Origin: Noviherbaspirillum_A sp047237965
GTDB taxonomy: Bacteria; Pseudomonadota; Gammaproteobacteria; Burkholderiales; Burkholderiaceae_D
Assembly (NCBI RefSeq): GCF_047237965.1
Contig: NZ_JBDFLX010000001.1
Location: forward strand, 2,728,001 to 2,792,000
Direction: 5' to 3'
DNA: 64,000 nucleotides
This document shows positions 1 through 7,829 of this stretch, piece by piece. The position numbers were made by a program, and so were the translations under genes. The notes beneath the pieces are model-generated. The model searched no databases. It saw nothing but the letters and a program-made list of their open reading frames with translations, and was not told the origin of the DNA. Positions within the stretch are counted from its first letter, which is position 1. Each line of letters begins with the position of its first letter.

Positions 1-2
1 TC

Positions 3-386
3 CCCGAAGAGCGCCGCCAGCAATTGCTGATGGACCTGTCGCTGAACCTCAAGGCCATGATTTCGCAGCGCCTGGTGCCTCTGAAAGACACCAAGGGCCG
101 CTGCGCCGCGGTGGAGATCATGCTCAACTCGCCGCTGGTGTCGGACCTGATCTTCAAGGGCGACGTGCATGAGATCAAGGAGATCATGAAGAAGTCGCGC
201 GAGCTGGGCATGCAGACCTTCGACCAGGCGCTGTTCGACCTGCACGAAGCCGGCCGCATCTCGTACGAAGACGCGCTGCGCAATGCCGATTCGGTCAATG
301 ACCTGCGGCTGTCGATCAAGCTCAACGGCAAGGAAGCCAAGGACCGCGACCTGTCCTCCGGCACCGCCCATCTGGGCATCGTGTAA
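3..386 (+). CDS. pilU: PilU-type twitching motility ATPase, C-terminal end (partial)
   Basis: The gene enters from the left edge; only the last 127 codons are present. The fragment reads PEERRQQLLMDLSLNLKAM, then ISQRLVP, which is the conserved C-terminal region of PilT/PilU retraction ATPases. These hexameric cytoplasmic ATPases depolymerise type IV pili at the inner membrane. The C-terminal part carries the segment after the Walker B and His boxes; the Walker A motif lies outside the window. The ending (…SSGTAHLGIV) and the stretch YEDALRNADSVNDLRLSIKL fit PilU better than PilT, an inference from family memory. No terminator is evident after the stop; about 270 bp without a supported gene follow. 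Confidence 0.85.
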   Translation, partial: PEERRQQLLMDLSLNLKAMISQRLVPLKDTKGRCAAVEIMLNSPLVSDLIFKGDVHEIKEIMKKSRELGMQTFDQALFDLHEAGRISYEDALRNADSVNDLRLSIKLNGKEAKDRDLSSGTAHLGIV

Positions 387-657
387 GTCACCCCACGCCC
401 GTCCGCATCCCACGCTAGCAAGCCGACTCCTGCGCTGGCGCAAGGTTGCGCTTGCGCTGTCTCAATGAACCGGCCACGAGGCAGCCGCAAGCTGCGCATC
501 TTGCGAGCAGGCGCCATCTCCATCCCGCGTTCAGTCTGACCCAGACCGACAGCCAGCCAACGCGCGCCCGGGGCCTTCCGCTTCAGGCTCCTGGCTGTGC
601 GTGGCCGCCCTGCCCGCTCCCTCGAAAACCAGCAGCAGAATGCAATGGGAGAAAAGC

Positions 658-2712
658 ATGCGGAACGCACAGGTCGGGCAAGTCAGCAACAAGACGCCAC
701 AGAAGCACACCATCATCTCGATGGATGGCAACGATGATGACAATCATGCTGGCAGCCCCCCGACGAACCGCAAGCCGGGGACCGCCGTCGCTTCTGCCAG
801 CAGCTCAAGCGCCTTGTCGGAAACCGTGAGCGATACCCCCGTGGTGTCGTTCAACCAGATCCATCGCAGCCACACACAGCGCCAGCCACGGCCAGAGAAT
901 GCAGGCGCCCTCAGCAGCCATCCGCGCGTGGACCGGGAGATCTTGCAGCTTTGCCAGCAATACGAGGCCAACACCGATGCCCTGGCTGCGATACGCCTGC
1001 GCCCTGCCGGCGACGGCACGTCGGCGAACGAGCTCACCAGGCTGCAGAAGGAACGCAAGGAGCTTGCCACCCGGCTGCAGCAATGTGCCAGCCTGTTGCA
1101 GCCCGACCTGTCGGGCACCTTGATGGAACGGGTCAAGACCGCTGCCACTGTCGATCTCGAGAACCGCTTCAGGCATGTCTGGAATGACTATCAGCAGACA
1201 CAGCGCGACAGCTGCACGAAATACCTGTGGAACATGGCGTCCGGCGCGGTGGCCTACGCCATGCCGTTTGGCACGGCAACCATGCTGTCGCGCGGCTTGC
1301 AGATTCCCTATCTCGTGCTGCTCGCCGGCACGCTCCACACGCTGGCCGAGCCGATCTGGACCATGGTGCGCACCACCAGCTGGACCAATCCGGCATCGGA
1401 AATCTGCGTCGGACGTCAGCGTGCGCGCGCCCGCGCCAACGGCGATGCATGGCGCCACCTCGCACATATAAAACCCAAGGCGAAGATGCTGTGGCAGGAT
1501 CCCCGAACTGGGCAGTACTCCCGCCTGACGGCCGCGCAGGCGCTCGCCACCAATCAGGACCTATGGCTCTGGCTGCATAAGGTCGTCACGGATGACCTGC
1601 CCTTCTTTGTGTTCTTCTTTCTGTATGCCGGCAAGAATTCGCTCAATGAAGCGCTGGGCCCGGCATTCTTCGATCGCACCTCTCCCCTTGGCATGCGCAA
1701 TGACCTGCTGGCGCAGTTCGGCGCGGGACTGGCTTCCGGCGCACTCACCACCCTGCTTGCCCAGGGATTGCGCCGTGCCATCTCGGGCGCCACCAAAGGC
1801 CAGGAAGTCGTGACCAAAAGCCTGCACGTCTGGAAGCTGGAGGCACGCTATCTGAAGTCCTATATCGAGGACATGGAAGAGGAGCTGACCAGAACAAACC
1901 TGCCGGCGAACGATGCAAGGCAACTGGAGCGACAGCTTGTGGAAGTCCGGGCCCAGCATCGGAAGGCGCAGGCCAAGTCCGGCTTGTTGACGTCGATCGG
2001 CCATGAATTCGGCGTGATGTTCCAGAAGAAACGCGAGTCGACAGGAACCGACCCCGACATGCCTGGCAAGCGGCTCGACACCATATGCAGCATCCTCGGC
2101 AAGACCACCAGCCTGCTGCCCGGCCTGCTGGCGACACATCTGTGCCAGCCGCTTGCCAATTCCAACAGCCTGATGGAGCGCATGATCTCCTATACCGTGC
2201 CGCCGTTTTTCCTGATTGCCTGGCCCGGCTTTGCGATGCGCACGGAATTCCAGGACTGGTGGCGCTCCCTGTACGGCGCCAGCAAGGGCAAGCTCAGCGC
2301 CCTGCGCGCAGGATGCTGCTGCGCAGCCGATCCCGACGCTGGCGACGAAGGGGGCGTCGGCGCAAGCACCGGCGGCAACGACGATGAGGGCAAGGAGCAC
2401 GGTAACACCGGACAAGCCCGTTCAAGCAATGAAGGCGGTCTGGCCAAGGCCAATAAGAGCCATGAAGGCAACAGCGCCGCGCGACAAGCCGCACGCACAC
2501 CCACAAAAGCGGATCACGATGGATCGCTTAGCTCCGACAAGGTCGAGACCAGGTCTGACACAAGCACAAGCCCAAGCTCCGATACCAGCTCCAGCCCGGT
2601 CACGTCAGAGGATTCCGAAGACAGCGAGACTTCTTCGTCATCCAGGCAGGATGCCCGTGACAGCTACACCGCATCGGGTGATGACTCAAGCACGGATGAC
2701 GACAGTGCATGA
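658..2712 (+). CDS. Candidate type III effector, paralogue A of an unrecognised hydrophobic family
   Basis: The product is 684 residues and I do not recognise the family. I chose the ATG at 658 because GGGAG lies 6 bases upstream; GTG 601 and ATG 640 are in frame but have no ribosome site. The N-terminus is polar and Ser/Asn/Gln rich, as in type III secreted proteins. A coiled region (about 85-170) follows, then hydrophobic stretches at about 189-237, 302-325, 345-370 and 495-535. Motifs shared with the two paralogues downstream are RTTSWTNP (238-245), TDDLP (311-315) and GTDPDMPGKRLDT (463-475). A Cys triplet (553-555) follows the last hydrophobic stretch, then an acidic Ser/Thr-rich tail to the end. 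A CesT chaperone gene follows 174 bp downstream on the same strand. Being an effector is inference from chaperone linkage and composition. Confidence 0.7.
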   Translation: MRNAQVGQVSNKTPQKHTIISMDGNDDDNHAGSPPTNRKPGTAVASASSSSALSETVSDTPVVSFNQIHRSHTQRQPRPENAGALSSHPRVDREILQLCQQYEANTDALAAIRLRPAGDGTSANELTRLQKERKELATRLQQCASLLQPDLSGTLMERVKTAATVDLENRFRHVWNDYQQTQRDSCTKYLWNMASGAVAYAMPFGTATMLSRGLQIPYLVLLAGTLHTLAEPIWTMVRTTSWTNPASEICVGRQRARARANGDAWRHLAHIKPKAKMLWQDPRTGQYSRLTAAQALATNQDLWLWLHKVVTDDLPFFVFFFLYAGKNSLNEALGPAFFDRTSPLGMRNDLLAQFGAGLASGALTTLLAQGLRRAISGATKGQEVVTKSLHVWKLEARYLKSYIEDMEEELTRTNLPANDARQLERQLVEVRAQHRKAQAKSGLLTSIGHEFGVMFQKKRESTGTDPDMPGKRLDTICSILGKTTSLLPGLLATHLCQPLANSNSLMERMISYTVPPFFLIAWPGFAMRTEFQDWWRSLYGASKGKLSALRAGCCCAADPDAGDEGGVGASTGGNDDEGKEHGNTGQARSSNEGGLAKANKSHEGNSAARQAARTPTKADHDGSLSSDKVETRSDTSTSPSSDTSSSPVTSEDSEDSETSSSSRQDARDSYTASGDDSSTDDDSA

Positions 2713-2886
2713 AGCAGTGCCTGCCTGGGGCTGCCCCACCCTGAGTGAACCCCGGCAAAAAGCAGGTTACATAGCGGCGCGATTCCCCACGCATGGCGTC
2801 TGGCCCTTCGCCCCTGCGTGCCTTGGCGCGCCGCATCACATCCGCTTCGCCTACTGCCCCGCTTGTTCAACTTCAGGAGCTGTCCC

Positions 2887-3369
2887 ATGAAAGAAAAAGA
2901 GTTCAAGGCCTTATGCCGCAAGGTTTGCATGGCGCTCAATCATCCAGCACCGGACGCGCTGGGCGATCAAGGCCGCATCACGATCGACGGCGTGGAGATT
3001 GCGCTTTTCTTTGACGAGCAGGTCAATCCGGACATGCTGTTCTGCTACGTGGACATGGGGCCTATTCCGGAGGCAATGCGCACCGACATGTATGGCCAGC
3101 TGCTGACCATGAATCTGCTGTCGGGCGCCAAGACCAACGGCGTCTATTCGCTCGACCCCAACAGTGGCAATGCGATTTTCGTGGTGCACTTCATGCAGCC
3201 CGAAAAACTCGACACGCAAATGCTGGCGCAGGCGTTTACCGTCTACGCAACCCAGACCAACAGCCTGCGCGCGATGTTGCACGACGATGCGCCAGAAGCT
3301 GCCGCGAGCACTGTGGCAACCGGCGCTACTGCACACGGCCGTGCCGCGTCCATGATCGACCTCGCGTAA
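2887..3369 (+). CDS. CesT-family type III secretion chaperone
   Basis: The product is 160 residues, small and acidic, with the layout of the Tir chaperone (CesT) family. It has an N-terminal helix (KEFKALCRKVCMAL), a beta segment GRITIDGVEIALFFDE, the central MLFCYVDMGPIP strand, and a helix around YGQLLTMNLLSG. It then has NAIFVVHFMQPEKLD and a C-terminal helix. These proteins dimerise and hold effectors in a secretion-competent state in the cytoplasm. The ATG at 2887 has AGGAG 7 bases upstream. The next gene (paralogue B) starts 3 bp after the stop, so the two are very likely co-translated, and B is the most obvious client; A and the third paralogue are possible clients too. The last 30 residues are low-complexity Ala/Thr. 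The fold assignment is by pattern, not by search. Confidence 0.8.
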   Translation: MKEKEFKALCRKVCMALNHPAPDALGDQGRITIDGVEIALFFDEQVNPDMLFCYVDMGPIPEAMRTDMYGQLLTMNLLSGAKTNGVYSLDPNSGNAIFVVHFMQPEKLDTQMLAQAFTVYATQTNSLRAMLHDDAPEAAASTVATGATAHGRAASMIDLA

Positions 3370-3372
3370 CCC

Positions 3373-4977
3373 ATGCGCGCCACCGAGGGCAGGCAACGGT
3401 CCAACAGCTCGACGCCGATGCTGAACCGGCAACAGCCATCGTCGTCCTATGTGAAAGGCAATGACCGGGATAATGGCGGTGATGACGACGACATCGTGTT
3501 GCAGCCCTTCACAGCAACGCAAGCGGCAGACAGCGGCATTGGCGTTCAGGATGCACCCGCATTCATGGCGATACCGCTGGACGGCGCGCTGCAACAGAAG
3601 CTGGCCCGCTGCAAGCGCAAGATGGACCTTGCCAGCAGCCGTCTGATCAATATCAGCAGGCAAGGGGGAGACACGAAAAAAGCGCGAGCGGACCTCGATG
3701 CAGCCGTTGCCACATGGTCAAGACTGAGCCAGAGCACAGATCCAGGCTATCTTTTCCACACCATCAATGACGCCAGCACCAGGGCCGCTTATGCGCGTTA
3801 CCAACGGGAATGGGATGCCTACCAAAAGGTGACCAGAGAAGGCGGGCTGAAGCACCTGCACAATCTGGCTGCCGGCGGCGTCGGCAACTTCATCTGCTTT
3901 GGCCTGGGTGGCTTCGCAGCCGCCTACAGCGGCAGCTGGCTGGTGGGCTTGACGGTCAATACCGTTGCCTGGACTTTCGCCGAGCCATTGATCAGCATGA
4001 TGCGCGCCACCACGGTCAATAACCCCTACATGGATTTCTACATGGTGCGCCAACGCCTGCAGGCGCGCGCCATACGGGAGCAACTGGAAGGCACTGCCGA
4101 CCTTGAATGCAACAAGAAGTTTCAGTGGTTGGACCATGACAGCAATCACACTGAATGGCTCAATGCAAGCGAATGGCTGGATCGCACCAGCTGGCGTGGG
4201 CTGTGGGCAGGCAAGCATTTCACCGACGATCTGATCTACCACGTCTATAGCGTGATGTACGGGCTGACCAACTGTTTGCCCGAATTCTTCGGCAAGTCTT
4301 TCTATGACATGTCCACCTGGCAAGGCAAGCTTGCCTTCGCCGGCATACGCGCCGGCGGCGGCTTTGTCGCTGGCGCCCTGATCCAGGAAGGCATGCACTT
4401 GCTACGCGCCTCGGTCATGGAACATACCGGCGGCAAGGAAACAGTCACCAAGCCATGCGCCCTTTGGGAAAAGGAGGCGCACTATGTCGGCATGCTGCTT
4501 GATCGCATCGACGGCAAGCTTGCAGAGCATGGACTGGATATCGCCGCGATAAACACCCTGGAACAGCTGAAGGCTTCCTTACTGCTGTGGCATCAGAAAG
4601 CCGTCGCAAAGTCGCGCTTCATCCCCTCCCTTGCCTACGAATGGCGCGTGATGCTGCAGTCCAGGCGTGACGCGACGGGCATCGACCCCGAAGTGCCGGG
4701 CAAGCGGCTCGACACCCTCGCCAGCTTCATCGGCAAAGCCGCCTCCCAGCTGCCCGGCATCGCGGTTGGCCAGCTTGCAGGCTCAGCCGCAACAAGATCG
4801 GCCTTGCCCTGGGTCAGATGGAGTGGCTATATCGTGCCGCCGCTGGTGTCGATCGCCTGGGGCTTTTCCTTCCGCCGGGAGTTCGAAGTCGTGGGCAGGA
4901 CCATGCTGGGTGTGGGGCAAGCGATTGCAAGGAGATGTTGCTGTGGCGTGTCAGCCCGGGCTGACGAAGACGTTTAA
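3373..4977 (+). CDS. Candidate type III effector, paralogue B, coupled to the chaperone
   Basis: The product is 534 residues, homologous along its length to the proteins on either side (paralogues A and C). Aligned blocks are RATTVNNP (211-218), FTDDL (283-287), VTKPCALWEKEAHYV and GIDPEVPGKRLDT (436-448). Between them lie hydrophobic stretches near 165-205, 288-300, 320-345 and 455-510. A Cys triplet (522-524) follows the last hydrophobic stretch, as in A, but the long Ser-rich acidic tail of A and C is missing and the protein ends ADEDV. The N-terminus is Ser/Asn/Asp rich. ATG 3373 lies 3 bp behind the chaperone stop with no Shine-Dalgarno of its own, which suggests translational coupling; ATG 3418 is an alternative. 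The function is unknown and the effector role is inferred. Confidence 0.7.
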   Translation: MRATEGRQRSNSSTPMLNRQQPSSSYVKGNDRDNGGDDDDIVLQPFTATQAADSGIGVQDAPAFMAIPLDGALQQKLARCKRKMDLASSRLINISRQGGDTKKARADLDAAVATWSRLSQSTDPGYLFHTINDASTRAAYARYQREWDAYQKVTREGGLKHLHNLAAGGVGNFICFGLGGFAAAYSGSWLVGLTVNTVAWTFAEPLISMMRATTVNNPYMDFYMVRQRLQARAIREQLEGTADLECNKKFQWLDHDSNHTEWLNASEWLDRTSWRGLWAGKHFTDDLIYHVYSVMYGLTNCLPEFFGKSFYDMSTWQGKLAFAGIRAGGGFVAGALIQEGMHLLRASVMEHTGGKETVTKPCALWEKEAHYVGMLLDRIDGKLAEHGLDIAAINTLEQLKASLLLWHQKAVAKSRFIPSLAYEWRVMLQSRRDATGIDPEVPGKRLDTLASFIGKAASQLPGIAVGQLAGSAATRSALPWVRWSGYIVPPLVSIAWGFSFRREFEVVGRTMLGVGQAIARRCCCGVSARADEDV

Positions 4978-5423
4978 GGCTAACCCCTGGCAATGCATAG
5001 ATAGCGCTGGCCGTCTTACAGGTCGCCACGCCGCCAGATGAATCCTGCTTTTTACACTTGGGCTAATGCCCATGCTAACAAGACTAATTAAGCATGTTGG
5101 CTATTGCCGCGCTGTTACCTATCGCGATTGATCCAGATCGCCGCAAGCCTGCCTTGAGCCTTTTTATCGCTGCGAATGCACTATCTGCAGCAAGGTCAAA
5201 TGACCGCTTCCATGGTGGGCGTCACGTGCAACAAAAATGATCACAGTGCAGCAATGCAACCGCCCGTCTGTTCATTGGCCACGGCTCCTTCGCGGCGAGC
5301 CGGGGAACATAGTGCAGTTGAAAAATACATGCATCCTTAAGACAAACAGGCTTCACGCAAATGCCTGGGCACGAACACGTTATGGAATCAATGCCTTCAA
5401 TCACTTTCACAGAGGAGAAGCGG
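4978..5423. other. 446-bp gap with a short palindrome
   Basis: No supported gene. The gap should hold the promoter of paralogue C. The only clear structure is GGTCA-AA-TGACC (5194-5205), a 5-bp inverted repeat that could be a regulator site. I found no convincing Hrp box or PIP-type box here. Confidence 0.5.
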
Positions 5424-7469
5424 ATGGATGGGACAGCCAGATACGGGAGTTCAAGCAGCTCATTTGAATCTGCTACCCGTTGGGGAAAACCGGTAGCAAC
5501 GCAGGGAAAATCCGAGCAGAAGCAAACTGATCCAGGCATGGATGACTGGGAGTTAATGGAAGGCGACGATGACTGGGAATTCGTTCCCAATCAGCAAGTC
5601 TTGTCCGATCAGAAAAGAGCTGATCCGGACGATGAGGAATGGGAATTGGTGGAGCATCCAGGTGCCTTGACTATTGCGCACAAACTGGCCACGTCGCCCG
5701 GCAATGTCAACGGCAGCTGGGCAACAGTGGATCCAAGTGTATCGCCTGCTGATGCGGGCATTGACATGGACGATGCATCGCATGGCGGTATGAAGGATCC
5801 GTTAGCTTACCTGCAACGCTTTATATCCGAAGATGCGCTCGACGATACACCGGATGTAATCCAGCTGAGAACAGCGCTGAGAAGCGCCCATGCTGAATAC
5901 AATGACCTGATGCGGGAAGCAAAGGAGTCCAACCAGGATCTTTGCTCCCGGGAGATGCTCTTCAATTTTTTGTCCGGCGCGAATGCCTTCCTGATGTGCT
6001 TCGGTGCTGGCACCTTGACCTCCAGTGCGGTGGGCATGCCGGTGGTCGGCTGGGGAATGAGCACCCTTCTGTGGGCTTTGACGGAACGGTTCTCGCCGAT
6101 GATACGCAACACCACCTGGAGCAATCCGCATGCTGACAAGACTTACCCTCTGCTTGGCAACCTGATTGAGCAAGCGGCCAGAAACTTGGTGCGCCGAATC
6201 GGCGGCATGCAACCCCATCAATATGCCGACAATCAGAATGCCTCAGACGGTTCAGATGACGTGCGGCTAAGCGACATAGGCGTGACGGGATTCCTGAAAG
6301 CCTGGCTAGGAAAAATGAGTACGGAAGACCTACCCTATTACTTCTATACCCTCTGTTACGGCACGCGCTACAGCATCATTGCGCGCATGAATTTGCCTGC
6401 CACCTCGTTTGCCAGCTTGTTTACGCTGCTGGTCGCAGGCACGCTGGCGGGGGCAAGCACGGCGACCACCACGCACTTTCTTCGCCGCCAGCTTCATAAC
6501 TCAAGCGGGCAAAGGATTACCAAAACAATGGCCATCTGGAAAAAAGAATTGACAATCCTGGACCTGCATAGACAACTTCTTGTCGCATCTATCAACACTC
6601 CTGGCATCAGTAGGGAATTGGTAGGCGTAAAAGAGCGCGAGAAAGCTGCGCTAAATAAATTAATCAATCAAGCAGTGCAAAAATCCCAATTACCGAGTTC
6701 ACTTTGGTTCGAAATGAGGGCCATGTTCAACGTGAAACGTGGCATTGGCGACCAACGCGGCGAAGTGGCTGGAAAATTAGCAGAATTTGTTGCCGGTCTT
6801 CTGGCCAAGGGAAGTGTACTTGGCATCAGTACCGGATGGAACTATGGCTTTACGACACCCATGCTGCAAGCTACAGCAAGCGCAAGCGGAAAGATCGGCA
6901 TCATGTGGGGCCAATATGGCATGCTGATTTTCGCATTCAATGCGCGTAAGGAGTTTGAACTGGCTTATCGTGGTGTTCTGGGCCTCGGGCTCGGAACTCG
7001 GGACGTATTCCTAGAAACGTTTCCTTGTTTGCAAATTCCGATACGGGAGGATGCGGAAAACCTAGGGCCCAAACCAGGGCTGCCTTCGATGAATTCGACG
7101 GCCGAACTCATGGCGGATTACAAAGAAAGAACAAATCTGGGTAAAAAAGCTCCCAAGCATCGAGGCACCATGGATGGTGGCGATGAAGACGTCAATGGAG
7201 ACGACAACGACAATAGAGTGACGCGGCGCAACATGGTTGATGAAAGGGTCGATGCCAATCGCCTCAAGAGTGAGAAGTCTGCGGCGCCGAGCCGAAAGCA
7301 AGGAAGAGGTTCATCTCGTAATGTGTCCGAAAATACCGGCCATGCCAGCAAGGCTGACGTCGCAGAAACCGTTGACGAAGGAACTGGGCCGACATCCCCA
7401 GCCAGGAAAGTTAAGAATCTGGTCAATGAAAGCCTCGACATTTCGGATAGCTCGGAATCCAGCGAATAG
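5424..7469 (+). CDS. Candidate type III effector, paralogue C
   Basis: The product is 681 residues and the third member of the same family. The ATG at 5424 is preceded by AGAGGAGAAG, a far better site than the upstream in-frame ATG at 5361. The N-terminal 150 residues are polar and contain two imperfect acidic repeats (DDWELMEGDDDWEF, then DDEEWELVEH). Shared blocks are RNTTWSNP (228-235), TEDLPYY (300-306), ITKTMAIWKKELTIL and FEMRAMFNVKRG. Hydrophobic stretches lie near 180-220, 305-320, 330-350 and 455-515. The C-terminal 140 residues are hydrophilic, Lys/Asp/Ser rich, and end in SDSSESSE. The Cys triplet of A and B is replaced by a single Cys (FPCLQIP). GC is visibly lower than in A and B. 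The function is unknown. Confidence 0.7.
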   Translation: MDGTARYGSSSSSFESATRWGKPVATQGKSEQKQTDPGMDDWELMEGDDDWEFVPNQQVLSDQKRADPDDEEWELVEHPGALTIAHKLATSPGNVNGSWATVDPSVSPADAGIDMDDASHGGMKDPLAYLQRFISEDALDDTPDVIQLRTALRSAHAEYNDLMREAKESNQDLCSREMLFNFLSGANAFLMCFGAGTLTSSAVGMPVVGWGMSTLLWALTERFSPMIRNTTWSNPHADKTYPLLGNLIEQAARNLVRRIGGMQPHQYADNQNASDGSDDVRLSDIGVTGFLKAWLGKMSTEDLPYYFYTLCYGTRYSIIARMNLPATSFASLFTLLVAGTLAGASTATTTHFLRRQLHNSSGQRITKTMAIWKKELTILDLHRQLLVASINTPGISRELVGVKEREKAALNKLINQAVQKSQLPSSLWFEMRAMFNVKRGIGDQRGEVAGKLAEFVAGLLAKGSVLGISTGWNYGFTTPMLQATASASGKIGIMWGQYGMLIFAFNARKEFELAYRGVLGLGLGTRDVFLETFPCLQIPIREDAENLGPKPGLPSMNSTAELMADYKERTNLGKKAPKHRGTMDGGDEDVNGDDNDNRVTRRNMVDERVDANRLKSEKSAAPSRKQGRGSSRNVSENTGHASKADVAETVDEGTGPTSPARKVKNLVNESLDISDSSESSE

Positions 7470-7484
7470 GCAAATCTTGCAGTG

Positions 7485-7524
7485 CGGGGCAGGGCGGGGT
7501 TATATCGCTATTGGCCCTGCCCCG
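7485..7524. terminator. Hairpin downstream of paralogue C
   Basis: CGGGGCAGGG (7485-7494) pairs perfectly with CCCTGCCCCG (7515-7524) across a 20-base loop, 15 bp after the stop. There is no T run, so it may slow or block transcription between the convergent genes rather than be a classic terminator. The rest of the 360-bp gap to 7829 shows nothing I can support. Confidence 0.45.
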
Positions 7525-7829
7525 CCGTGAACAATCACCCTGCATGCTTCATCGTGTTGTCTCCAACCACATAGAACTTGCAAAAGGTAATTTCAGCCGA
7601 TTTCAGCGCAGCATGGATGCATTGCCGTGTAAGCAAAGAAAGAGTTAGGCAAAACTGGAACTGGTCTTGCCTGCATCAAGGCATCGCCTCGAACGCTACT
7701 TCGGCATTGGCCTGGGTTCCCTTGTCATACGTTTCGTTGCCTGTCACTACGCAGGTTTTCAACACGATTCAGGAAAATCCAGGAAAGGCCGAAGCTTATT
7801 CTGTCTTCTCCCCTATTTAATAGGTCGCA

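Noticed and set aside
2806..2850. Two TTCGCC motifs upstream of the chaperone, considered as a PIP/hrpII box
   Set aside because: The spacing is about 34 bases, not the 15-16 required.
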